From assembly GCA_902461025.1 (NCBI GenBank), contig CABPWC010000039.1, forward strand, positions 1 through 13,177: a stretch of 13,177 nucleotides of DNA, given 5' to 3'. This DNA comes from an uncultured Streptococcus sp. GTDB lineage: Bacteria; Bacillota; Bacilli; Lactobacillales; Streptococcaceae. This document shows, piece by piece, positions 6,507 to 13,177 of the stretch; position 1 is the first letter of the stretch; each line of letters opens with the position of its first letter. The position numbers and the translations under genes are program-made. The notes beneath the pieces are model-generated. The model was not told the origin of the DNA and made no database searches. It saw only the letters and a list, made by a program, of their open reading frames with translations.

Positions 6507-6544
6507 AACTTTCAATCTTAAAATTAATTTAATTGATGCTAGAA

Positions 6545-6574
6545 CATAAAAAACAACCTTTTTATCAGGTTGTT
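6545..6574 (-). terminator. Terminator of the cppA-hydrolase-EamA operon
   Basis: On the minus strand AACAACCT (6574-6567) pairs with AGGTTGTT (6559-6552) around a 7-nt loop, and the T-run continues to 6548. It begins 6 nt after the EamA stop codon. Confidence 0.9.
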
Positions 6575-6580
6575 CTGTCT

Positions 6581-7492
6581 TTAAACGGATTTGTGTTTCT
6601 TTTCTAGCATTAAATCCTTTAAAGAGATAATAGTCACAGCCAATAAAATCATTGCCATTCCAAGAAAATCTACAGGATAAAAAATATCTCCCATAATCAT
6701 AAAAGCAAAAAAGACTGCAGAGATAGGCTCAATCGAAGCCAAAAGACTTGACTTGACTGGTCCGATCATACTGGCTCCCTTAAGAAAGGCTGTGTAGGCA
6801 AATACTGTTCCAATAAGAATGATTCCCGAAAAGGCTAGAAAAATATCAAATGACATAGGAATACTGGCGCCGATAATCCCTGTAAATGGCACTGCTACCA
6901 ACCCAGATATGGTCATACCGACACCAATAACCAGAATGCTCCCCCACTTTTGAATGAGCTTAATGGGTACAATGATATAAAGAGCATAGGTTAAAGCAGA
7001 AAACAATCCCCAAAAGAGACCTGCTGGTGTCATAGAGAGCTGATCCAACTGACCATGAGTCGCAATTAAAAAGGTTCCACCTATTGCTAAAATCATAGAA
7101 AGGATTTCGGCTATAGTAGGTGCTACCCTATCCTTTATACATGTGTAAGCCAAGATTCCAACAGGACAGACATATTGAAGCACCGTCGCTGTACCTGCAT
7201 TTGTCTCCTGAATAGCCGATAAATAAGCCAATTGATTCAGAAAGAGGCCAAATAAAGAAAATAAGAAGAGAGAAAAGAGACTTGATTTATCTTTTAAAAA
7301 AGCTAGAAATTGCTCTTTGGACTTCATATACGATAAAAGAACTAAGAGGAGACCTGCGATTATTAAACGGATATTAGTTAGGACTAGAGCCGATATCCCA
7401 TGAACCATTAGGTACTGACCACTGGTCCCAGACAAGCCCCAAGCAATACCAGCAATCACTGTAAAAAGAGTTCCTTTAAGAGCTTTTGACAT
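6581..7492 (-). CDS. EamA/DMT family transporter (RhaT-like)
   Basis: A 303-residue protein made of hydrophobic segments in two similar halves (about 5-138 and 150-292), as in drug/metabolite-transporter proteins with two EamA domains and ten membrane spans. Marks seen: AGIAWGLSGTSGQYL near the N-terminus, ETNAGTATVLQYVCPVGILAY closing the first half and GPVKSSLLASIEPISAVFFAF closing the second, the usual paired EamA motif. The charged tail LMLEKKHKSV is cytoplasmic. The substrate cannot be told from sequence; relatives export amino acids or metabolites. The ATG lies 4 nt after GGAGG and 9 nt after the stop of the serine hydrolase gene. It is the last gene of a three-gene operon starting at cppA. 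Confidence 0.9.
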   Translation of the reverse strand: MSKALKGTLFTVIAGIAWGLSGTSGQYLMVHGISALVLTNIRLIIAGLLLVLLSYMKSKEQFLAFLKDKSSLFSLFLFSLFGLFLNQLAYLSAIQETNAGTATVLQYVCPVGILAYTCIKDRVAPTIAEILSMILAIGGTFLIATHGQLDQLSMTPAGLFWGLFSALTYALYIIVPIKLIQKWGSILVIGVGMTISGLVAVPFTGIIGASIPMSFDIFLAFSGIILIGTVFAYTAFLKGASMIGPVKSSLLASIEPISAVFFAFMIMGDIFYPVDFLGMAMILLAVTIISLKDLMLEKKHKSV

Positions 7493-7501
7493 ACTTCCTC
7501 C

Positions 7502-8434
7502 CTAGTCTGCTTCACGGATCAAATCCATAATCTGATTACGGTCAATGATCCACTGGGCACGCTGGTCTTTTTCGTAGGTTCTATTGGACAAGAAAATCAC
7601 AGCTTCCTGCTTCTTACGATTCCACATGATAAAGGTTCCAGTATAGCCTGTATGGTCTAGCCAATCACCTTCAAGATTCCAGGCCAAGGATCGTTCCTTA
7701 TCACTCAAATCTGAAAAATTCTGGCTTAATCCTGCAGCAAAATCATCCTGTAAATAATGCTCTAGGAAGATTTTCAAATCCTTCACAGTTGAAAACAAGC
7801 CTGCACTCCCGGCATGTCTACCTAGTAAACGAGCCTTGGGATCATGCACCACTCCTGCCTTCTGTCCACGAACTGTAGGGACAGCACTGCTAACTGGTCC
7901 AAATTGAGTTCCCTTCATCTTCCATGGATCTAAAACTTGCTCTTGTAAAATCTGGTCTAAGTCCTTCTCAAAGTAGTTCTCTAAGAGAAAACCGAGTAAG
8001 AGAAAGTGCACATCCGAGTATAAAAAAGCTCTCTTCTCTCGGCGATTCAAATGAAACATGGCTTCTCTTAGTTGGTCCGCTGAGAGCTGATCTCTGTTAG
8101 GAATATAAGGATCCAAATCTGTCGCATGCGTTAGCAATTGTCGAATGGTGATGTCTGGATAATCCGCCTCTGGAAGATAGGTCTTTATGGATTGATCGAG
8201 CTCTATCTTGTCTTGCTTCCACATGAAGGTTAAGACGGTTCCTACGCCAACAACCTTACTCACACTTGCCAAATCATAGACTAAACCTTGACAAGTCTGC
8301 TCTCCAATTTCTGGATTTGCTTCTCCGAGGTAGCAATCAGACCATTCACCATCCCGATAATACGCAAAAGAGGCACCAGGATAAATCCCTGCCTCAATTT
8401 GTTGCTCTATTTTTTGAATGATTTCTTGTTTCAT
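7502..8434 (-). CDS. Serine hydrolase of the class C beta-lactamase/esterase family
   Basis: A 310-residue protein with a penicillin-binding-type fold. The nucleophile motif SVSK is at 57-60, the second motif YSD at 139-141 (YxN position) and HTGYTG at 261-266 replaces the KTG box, as is common in EstB-like esterases and D-aminopeptidase relatives. RHAGSAGLFSTVKDL (206-220) is also typical. There is no signal peptide or membrane anchor, so it probably acts in the cytoplasm, which argues against a role in beta-lactam resistance or wall synthesis. Its ATG overlaps the cppA stop (ATGA, 8434-8431), so it is translationally coupled to cppA. The substrate is unknown. Confidence 0.88.
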   Translation of the reverse strand: MKQEIIQKIEQQIEAGIYPGASFAYYRDGEWSDCYLGEANPEIGEQTCQGLVYDLASVSKVVGVGTVLTFMWKQDKIELDQSIKTYLPEADYPDITIRQLLTHATDLDPYIPNRDQLSADQLREAMFHLNRREKRAFLYSDVHFLLLGFLLENYFEKDLDQILQEQVLDPWKMKGTQFGPVSSAVPTVRGQKAGVVHDPKARLLGRHAGSAGLFSTVKDLKIFLEHYLQDDFAAGLSQNFSDLSDKERSLAWNLEGDWLDHTGYTGTFIMWNRKKQEAVIFLSNRTYEKDQRAQWIIDRNQIMDLIREAD

Positions 8435-9156
8435 ACTTCTTCAAACCACAATTCAATATTGTTGGCATCCTTGGTTAGGAAAAACTTTTCAGACTTTGGT
8501 ACAAAGTAGCCTACAGTTTCAAAACGTTGACGAAGATTAGCTAAGTCAAGTGTTTGTACTTGGAATTTCAACATAGACAAGTCCCAAGTTACATTATTGT
8601 CAACCAGCAAATCACTACCTTGGGCTTGTTTAAAAGCTAGCCCATTTTCGATTTCCTCTTTTTCAAGGAGGCTTGTCGTCTCTTCAGGCAAGTTAATTTC
8701 TGCTGAAATATCAAATGCTGTCAAATATTGCAGTTTCTCATCTGTTGAAAAAGTGACTGTTTCATAAACCTTTTTCAAGTCTTTGATATCATCTTCTGCA
8801 TGGATAAGGACTAGGTCCCCTTCTGGTGAAAGGACTTCAAAAGCATACCCTTTGGTCCCTTTGTATAATTGAGGGATTTTATCCATTCTAGCAAGTAGTG
8901 CTTCAATCTCAGATGGATTCTCTACTTTTACAATCAATCTAGCTAATTTTTTGGTCCCTTCAACCTTACGGCTTCTCATACTCGGTGATTCTTCTAAAAC
9001 CATTTTTTCAATGCCTGACTGGTCTCCTAGAGATAGAAAAGCAGACTCCTCAAGCAGGGGTTTCATACCCAAGGTTTCGATATAAAACAATTCATTTAAT
9101 CTTCTATTATTTATCTTTAGCGTCGGGATCATACGCACAATTTGATTTACATTCAT
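8431..9156 (-). CDS. cppA: CppA family protein (two glyoxalase/VOC-like halves)
   Basis: A 241-residue protein matching streptococcal CppA, reported in the literature as a C3-degrading proteinase. I see no protease motif, signal peptide or anchor. Instead the sequence has two similar modules: an N-terminal one (about 1-120) running from MIPTLKINNRRLNELFYIETLGMK to YAFEVLSPEGDLVLIHAED, and a C-terminal one (about 140-241) ending FFLTKDANNIELWFEEV. Both have the layout of a vicinal-oxygen-chelate (glyoxalase/bleomycin-resistance) fold, which suits a cytoplasmic metal-dependent or binding protein. The ATG at 9156 has GGAGG 5 nt upstream; a GTG at 9171 would add five residues without a ribosome site. 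It is the first gene of the operon with the serine hydrolase and EamA transporter. The family call is firm, but the proteinase function is not supported by what I can see. Confidence 0.9.
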   Translation of the reverse strand: MNVNQIVRMIPTLKINNRRLNELFYIETLGMKPLLEESAFLSLGDQSGIEKMVLEESPSMRSRKVEGTKKLARLIVKVENPSEIEALLARMDKIPQLYKGTKGYAFEVLSPEGDLVLIHAEDDIKDLKKVYETVTFSTDEKLQYLTAFDISAEINLPEETTSLLEKEEIENGLAFKQAQGSDLLVDNNVTWDLSMLKFQVQTLDLANLRQRFETVGYFVPKSEKFFLTKDANNIELWFEEV

Positions 9157-9186
9157 AAATTCCTCCAACACTTTTTATTTTAAAGG

Positions 9187-9214
9187 ATTTTATTCTATTT
9201 TACAAGTTATTCAA
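9187..9214 (-). promoter_or_regulatory. Promoter of the cppA operon
   Basis: On the minus strand TTGAAT (9214-9209) is separated by 16 bp from TAAAAT (9192-9187). The predicted start is near 9180, about 24 nt before the cppA ATG. Confidence 0.55.
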
Positions 9215-9252
9215 CTAAAAACTTTAACTATATTAACCCTTTGAATCAGTAA

Positions 9253-9290
9253 CCCCCCTTCGTTATCAAAAGGGGGGCTTGTTTTATTTT
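9253..9290 (+). terminator. GC-rich hairpin with plus-strand T-tract, no plus-strand gene upstream
   Basis: CCCCCCTT (9253-9260) pairs with AAGGGGGG (9270-9277) around a 9-nt loop. On the plus strand CTTGTTTTATTTT follows, which looks like an intrinsic terminator. On the minus strand the next bases are TTACTGATTC, a poor tract. The neighbouring genes on both sides (cppA and the endonuclease-family gene) are on the minus strand. It may still serve the 9305 gene inefficiently as a hairpin, or it may stop a plus-strand antisense or small RNA. Confidence 0.7.
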
Positions 9291-9304
9291 AGTAAAATTC
9301 TTTG

Positions 9305-10123
9305 TTAGTTCTTCCAAGAAAGTTCTGCTTGAAGACCGTAGTGATCACTGACCTGCGGACTTGCTTGGCCATCAAAAACTACCTGTAACTTTTCTACCTG
9401 AAGATCTTTTGTCGTAAAGACGTAATCAATTCGAAGCGGTTCTGCATTTCCCTTCCAACCATCAATTTCTGGAGGAACAGTGTAGCTTCCACTTCTCTCT
9501 TTTGCAACTTCATAGGCATCCTGTAAGCCTAGCGGACTAGTTAGGATAGCTTGATAGCCTTCCTGACCTGCAGGGTTGTTAAAATCTCCAGCTAGTAATA
9601 GAGGTTTATTCAACTCTTTCAGAACTGCTTCAAAGCGTGCCCACTCCTCTTGGAAACCTTTATTCCACCAAGAAAGATGCACACTCGCAACTGCAAGCTC
9701 TTTGCCTTCCACTACTGTTTCAGCTAATGCAACTCGACGAGTGTGATAATCAGTTGGATCATCTACATCAGAAACCAAAATTTCACGAGCCTCAATTGGT
9801 GTTTTAGATAGAATGGACACACCCTCATGATAACGATCATAACCGATATGGTTGTAGGCCCAGGTCCAATAATATTTGTGACCTTTTTCAGCTAGTTTCT
9901 CTACCAAAAGACGCACATAATGGTCTTGGTGAATGGGTTCTGCTGAAGGTAACGGATGATATAGCGGGCCCGCTTCTACTTGCTCTGAAGTAATTTCTTG
10001 GTTGATTTCCTGAAAACAAATCAAATCATAGCTGTTTTCAAGGATATCTTGTAACAAGAGCTGAAATTTTTCTTCAGGATTTTTTTCCATCCAACTATGA
10101 GTATTGAGTGTTAAAAACTTCAT
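9305..10123 (-). CDS. Endonuclease/exonuclease/phosphatase family protein
   Basis: A 272-residue metal-dependent phosphoesterase with the DNase I-like fold. The motif chain is complete: N7 (LTLNTH), E39 (CFQEIN), EGVSILS (100-106), H149 (VHLSWW), GDFN (179-182), RIDYVF (231-236) and SDH (259-261). It has no signal peptide, so it should be cytoplasmic. The substrate is not evident: relatives cleave DNA, sphingomyelin, inositol phosphates or nucleotides. The ATG has AGGAGA 5-6 nt upstream. It starts 51 nt after the end of the PTS gene on the same strand, with a hairpin between them, so it may be partly co-transcribed with ptsG. No own promoter is clear. Confidence 0.88.
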   Translation of the reverse strand: MKFLTLNTHSWMEKNPEEKFQLLLQDILENSYDLICFQEINQEITSEQVEAGPLYHPLPSAEPIHQDHYVRLLVEKLAEKGHKYYWTWAYNHIGYDRYHEGVSILSKTPIEAREILVSDVDDPTDYHTRRVALAETVVEGKELAVASVHLSWWNKGFQEEWARFEAVLKELNKPLLLAGDFNNPAGQEGYQAILTSPLGLQDAYEVAKERSGSYTVPPEIDGWKGNAEPLRIDYVFTTKDLQVEKLQVVFDGQASPQVSDHYGLQAELSWKN

Positions 10124-10142
10124 ACTTTTCTCCTATAAACAA

Positions 10143-10167
10143 GAGGTTGGAAATAGATTCCAACCCC
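10143..10167 (-). terminator. Intergenic hairpin after ptsG (weak terminator or processing site)
   Basis: GGTTGGAA (10165-10158 on the minus strand) pairs with TTCCAACC (10152-10145) around a 5-nt loop. The minus-strand bases after it are TCTTGTTTAT, a broken T-tract, leading directly to the ribosome site of the next gene. This suggests partial termination with read-through. Confidence 0.55.
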
Positions 10168-10174
10168 TAATCGA

Positions 10175-12361
10175 TTACAATTCTACTTTCGCAACTGCTG
10201 TGTTAGCTGCAAGAGTTCCTGTTTGTTCTAATGTTACTGATTTAATAGCATCACCATTTGTAAAGACAACTACAGTTGTAGTTTCACGACCTGCTGCTTG
10301 AATAGCACCAAGGTCAGCTTTAACTAAGAGATCACCTGCAGCTACTGCTTGCCCTTCTGAAACCTTCACATCGAATGGTTTTCCTTCAAGACTTACTGTG
10401 TCCAAACCAATGTGAACAAGAACTTCAAGACCAACTGCAGTCACAAGACCAAGAGCATGTTTAGTTGGGAAGATACTTGATACCGTACCTGAAACTGGAG
10501 ATACAATGTTTCCATTTGATGGTTCCACTGCAAATCCATCACCCATCATTTTTTGTGAGAAGACAGGGTCCTTAACTTGTTCCAATTCAATGACTTGACC
10601 GTCAGCAACTGAATAAACTTCTTCAGTTACACCTTTGTAGACAACAGTATCTTTTTGAGCTGCTGCCATTTGACTTGGAAGAGTTTCAGGAATCACTTCT
10701 CCAGAATCAAGGATATCTTGGATATCTGATTTCAAAACGTCAGCTTTAGGTCCGTAGATAGCTTGGACACCTTGTCCTTTCATGACAAGTCCCATAGCTC
10801 CTTCAGATTTCCATTGTTCTTCTGTTCCAACTTTTTCTGCATCTTTTACAGTAACGCGAAGACGAGTCATACATGCGTCGACATCAACGATGTTCGCACG
10901 TCCACCGAGAAGGTTGATGATGTTAACTGCTTGAGAAGCTTCTGCAACTTTAGTTTCACCGGCAGCTGAAGATTCAGAAGAACCATCTGCATTTTCGTAG
11001 TTACCGTTACGTCCTGGAGTTGCATAGTTGAATTTCTTAATCATGAAGTTAGCGATAAAGTACATGATAAATCCAAAGAGTACTGTAACCCAGATAAAGT
11101 TAATGATATCCATACCAAGACCAGCATTGATAGCTAGTGGAGTACGAGTCAAGAATTCGATTGAACCGAATGAGTGCACACGAAGGTTCACAATATCAGC
11201 CATTGCAAATGCAGCACCTTGAACAAGAGCGTAAACAAGGTAAAGAGGTGTTGCGATGAACATGAACATATACTCAATTGGTTCAGTTACCCCTGTCAAG
11301 AATGTTGCAAGAGCAGTTGCAATCATCATACCTTTGTATTGGTGTTTCTTATCTGGATCAACGTTACGGTAGATAGCCACAATTACACCCATCAAGATAC
11401 CAAACGAACCAATCATTTGTCCAACTTTGAAACGAGCTGGATGTACTGTATCTAACAAGTGTTGGTATTGAGCTGCGTCAGTACCTTTAAGGTTTACAAG
11501 GTCAGTTACCCATGCAAGCCAAAGTGGATCTTGACCAAATACTTGAGTACCTTTTGCTGCACCAGTCATGACATCATAAGTACCACCAAGAGCTGTATAG
11601 TTCATTGGGATAGTCAACATATGGTGAAGTCCGAATGGCAAGAGCAAACGTTCCAAAGTACCATACAAGAATGGTGCTAGAACTGGAGCTGTTTCTTGTG
11701 AGTTGGCAATCCAGATACCAAAGTTGTTGATACCTGTTTGAACAAGAGGCCAAAAGATTGAAAGAAGGATTGCAGCGATTGCTGAGCGAAGGATAACTAC
11801 AAACGGTACAAAACGTTTTCCGTTAAAGAATGAAAGTGCATCAGGAAGCTTACGGAAATTGTAGTATTTGTTAAAGGCAGTTGCCCCTACAAAACCAGAA
11901 ATAATCCCTACAAACACACCCATGTTCAATGCTGGAGCTTCAAACACACTGATGAAATAATCAGAAACCTTGATAGAGTTACCAAAGATTGTTGAAACCA
12001 TAGCATTAGGATCTTTCAACATATCACTGCTTACACTAAAGATTGTACCAGTGATACGGTTGATTAAGATAAAGGCAAGTCCTGCTGCAAAAGCACCACC
12101 TGCACGTTCTTTAGCCCAGCTACCACCGATAGCAAGAGCAAATAAGATATGTAGGTTACCGATAACTCCCCAACCGATTTGCTCAAGAATTCCACCTGTA
12201 ATAACAAGTGGGGCAAGATTTGGGTCAATCAATGCAAGCGACTTACCGATTGAAATCATCAATCCAGCCGCTGGCATAACAGCGATAACCACCATTAGAG
12301 CCTTACCGAATTTTTGCCAAAACTCGAAAGACAAAACATTTTTGAATGTAGCTTTCATCAT
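10175..12361 (-). CDS. ptsG: PTS glucose-type permease, fused IIC-IIB-IIA
   Basis: A 728-residue membrane protein that takes up glucose or a related hexose while phosphorylating it from HPr. IIC (about 1-450) has many membrane segments and the GVTEPIEY motif (357-364) with Glu360. A polar linker rich in Gly, Ser, Glu and Ala follows (about 452-475). IIB has the phospho-cysteine Cys497 in VDACMTRLRVTV. IIA has His635 (FPTKHALGL) and the phospho-histidine His650 (VLVHIGLD), 15 residues apart as in IIA-Glc. The ATG at 12361 follows AAGGAG at about 6 nt; the next ATG (12358) is a possible alternative. A strong promoter with a cre-like site points to CcpA control. Sugar specificity (glucose, maltose or N-acetylglucosamine) is not provable here; the main glucose PTS is the best guess. 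Confidence 0.92.
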   Translation of the reverse strand: MMKATFKNVLSFEFWQKFGKALMVVIAVMPAAGLMISIGKSLALIDPNLAPLVITGGILEQIGWGVIGNLHILFALAIGGSWAKERAGGAFAAGLAFILINRITGTIFSVSSDMLKDPNAMVSTIFGNSIKVSDYFISVFEAPALNMGVFVGIISGFVGATAFNKYYNFRKLPDALSFFNGKRFVPFVVILRSAIAAILLSIFWPLVQTGINNFGIWIANSQETAPVLAPFLYGTLERLLLPFGLHHMLTIPMNYTALGGTYDVMTGAAKGTQVFGQDPLWLAWVTDLVNLKGTDAAQYQHLLDTVHPARFKVGQMIGSFGILMGVIVAIYRNVDPDKKHQYKGMMIATALATFLTGVTEPIEYMFMFIATPLYLVYALVQGAAFAMADIVNLRVHSFGSIEFLTRTPLAINAGLGMDIINFIWVTVLFGFIMYFIANFMIKKFNYATPGRNGNYENADGSSESSAAGETKVAEASQAVNIINLLGGRANIVDVDACMTRLRVTVKDAEKVGTEEQWKSEGAMGLVMKGQGVQAIYGPKADVLKSDIQDILDSGEVIPETLPSQMAAAQKDTVVYKGVTEEVYSVADGQVIELEQVKDPVFSQKMMGDGFAVEPSNGNIVSPVSGTVSSIFPTKHALGLVTAVGLEVLVHIGLDTVSLEGKPFDVKVSEGQAVAAGDLLVKADLGAIQAAGRETTTVVVFTNGDAIKSVTLEQTGTLAANTAVAKVEL

Positions 12362-12385
12362 TCAAATCTCCTTATTTTATTTTAA

Positions 12386-12412
12386 TGCAAACGATTTACG
12401 AAAACGTTTGCA
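12386..12412. promoter_or_regulatory. Inverted repeat with a cre-like CcpA site in the ptsG leader
   Basis: TGCAAACG (12386-12393) and CGTTTGCA (12405-12412) form a perfect 8-bp inverted repeat with an 11-bp spacer. Within it CGAAAACGTTTGCA (12399-12412) matches the cre consensus TGWAANCGNTNWCA at all but two positions. It lies about 8-34 nt downstream of the predicted ptsG transcript start, a place where bound CcpA could block elongation. It could also fold as an RNA hairpin in the leader. Confidence 0.6.
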
Positions 12413-12426
12413 CCAATCACACCTCT

Positions 12427-12454
12427 ATTATACCACTTTAAATTTTTTTGTAAA
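12427..12454 (-). promoter_or_regulatory. Promoter of ptsG
   Basis: On the minus strand TTTACA (12454-12449) is 16 bp from TATAAT (12432-12427), which is preceded by TGG as an extended -10. The predicted start is near 12420, leaving a leader of about 59 nt. Confidence 0.85.
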
Positions 12455-12516
12455 GTATTTATATAAGATTTTTTGATATTCAAAGTTCCTTACTTTTTTT
12501 CCATCGTTTACTGACT

Positions 12517-12545
12517 TTGAGTTTACTAGTGTTTTCTGATATAAT
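12517..12545 (+). promoter_or_regulatory. Promoter of the radical SAM gene
   Basis: TTGAGT (12517-12522) is 17 bp from TATAAT (12540-12545), with TG one base before it (extended -10). The predicted transcript start, 6-8 bases after the -10, falls at 12551-12553, on or beside the ATG. Confidence 0.8.
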
Positions 12546-12552
12546 ATTACCT

Positions 12553-13177
12553 ATGAAATCCTATAATACCTTGAACGATTATTATCGAAATTTATTTGGA
12601 GAAAAAACCTTTAAAGTTCCTATCGATGCTGGATTTGATTGTCCCAATCGTGATGGTACAGTGGCTCATGGGGGCTGTACATTCTGTACGGTTTCTGGCT
12701 CTGGAGATGCTATCGTCGCTCCTGACGCACCAATCCGCGAGCAATTTTATAAGGAAATTGACTTTATGCACCGAAAATGGCCAGATGTCAGAAAATATCT
12801 GGTTTATTTCCAAAATTTTACCAATACTCACGAGAAACTTGAAGTGATTCGCGAACGCTATGAACAGGCTATCAACGAGCCTGGTGTCGTTGGCATCAAT
12901 ATCGGTACACGACCAGACTGTCTACCCGATGAGACTATCCAGTATTTGGCAGAACTATCTGAACGAATGCACGTCACTGTAGAGTTAGGTTTACAAACAA
13001 CCTATGAGGAAACTTCTGAATTGATTAACCGTGCTCACTCCTATGAACTTTATGTGGAGACGGTTAAGCGCTTGAGAAAATACCCAAAGATTGAGATTGT
13101 TGCCCATTTGATTAACGGCTTGCCAGGTGAAACTCATGACATGATGGTGGAAAATGTTCGTCGCTGTGTGACTGATA
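12553..13177 (+). CDS. Radical SAM protein, YtqA/YhcC type (TIGR01212), 3' end beyond window
   Basis: The open frame runs from ATG 12553 to the right edge without a stop, giving 208 residues of a family of about 300. The iron-sulphur cluster motif is CPNRDGTVAHGGCTFC, with Cys30, Cys42 and Cys45, a spacing characteristic of TIGR01212 and unlike the common CxxxCxxC. Further family blocks are VYFQNFTNTHEKLE, VGINIGTRPDCLPDE, VELGLQTTYEET and LINGLPGETHDMM. The reaction is not known to me with certainty; the family is often found beside an rRNA methylase-like gene and is suggested to act on RNA. There is no ribosome site before the ATG, and the -10 ends only 7 nt upstream, so the mRNA looks leaderless. 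No in-frame start downstream would keep Cys30. Confidence 0.93.
   Translation, partial: MKSYNTLNDYYRNLFGEKTFKVPIDAGFDCPNRDGTVAHGGCTFCTVSGSGDAIVAPDAPIREQFYKEIDFMHRKWPDVRKYLVYFQNFTNTHEKLEVIRERYEQAINEPGVVGINIGTRPDCLPDETIQYLAELSERMHVTVELGLQTTYEETSELINRAHSYELYVETVKRLRKYPKIEIVAHLINGLPGETHDMMVENVRRCVTD

Noticed and set aside
7502..8434. Beta-lactamase or penicillin-binding protein function
   Set aside because: No signal peptide or anchor, and the third motif is HTG; the protein is more likely a cytoplasmic esterase or peptidase.
10763..12476. Several plus-strand open frames inside ptsG, including one of 168 codons (11970-12476)
   Set aside because: They lie antisense to a certain gene with all PTS motifs intact and have no credible start sites or recognisable domains.
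12592..12847. Frames of 79 (minus) and 83 (plus) codons at the right edge
   Set aside because: Shadows of the radical SAM gene that starts at 12553, which carries the cysteine motif and runs open to the window end.

Overview
The window looks like core chromosome of a low-GC Firmicute, almost certainly a mitis-group Streptococcus (S. mitis, S. pneumoniae, S. oralis or a close relative). Evidence: an AT-rich sequence with strong Shine-Dalgarno sites and many extended -10 promoters (TGnTATAAT); a degraded BOX repeat at the left edge with a near-perfect match to the conserved BOX-A core; and proteins that read as streptococcal HtpX, LemA, RsmG, CppA and a glucose-type PTS permease with IIC-IIB-IIA order.

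Layout. A BOX element (about 1-90) and a leader hairpin precede an ABC-F ATPase (182-1708, +). This gene converges on the lemA-htpX pair (3212-1751, -) across a shared bidirectional terminator. lemA diverges from rsmG (3307-4020, +), with overlapping extended -10 promoters between them. Downstream of rsmG is an exact 50-bp-period tandem array of three units. Its last hairpin merges with the promoter of a uracil permease gene (4381-5664, +), whose 160-nt leader carries a PyrR-type binding loop and an attenuator terminator. A second bidirectional terminator separates the permease from a CPBP-family membrane protein (6466-5708, -). Next comes a tightly packed minus-strand operon: cppA, a class-C-beta-lactamase-like serine hydrolase (ATGA overlap) and an EamA transporter (9-nt gap), from 9156 down to 6581. 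To its right are an endonuclease/exonuclease/phosphatase-family gene (10123-9305, -) and a 728-residue PTS glucose-type permease (12361-10175, -) with a cre-like site just after its promoter. A radical SAM protein of the YtqA/YhcC type (TIGR01212) starts at 12553 on the plus strand and runs off the right edge.

The genes are mostly housekeeping: sugar and uracil uptake, 16S rRNA methylation, membrane-protein quality control and ribosome-associated ATPase functions. I see no insertion sequence, prophage, CRISPR array, toxin-antitoxin pair or defence island. The clearest items for follow-up are non-coding or boundary features: the 50-bp array that supplies part of the permease promoter, the apparently leaderless radical SAM gene, a GC-rich plus-strand hairpin at 9253-9290 with no plus-strand gene in front of it, and the hairpin immediately upstream of the ABC-F gene. 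No wholly new gene system is evident.
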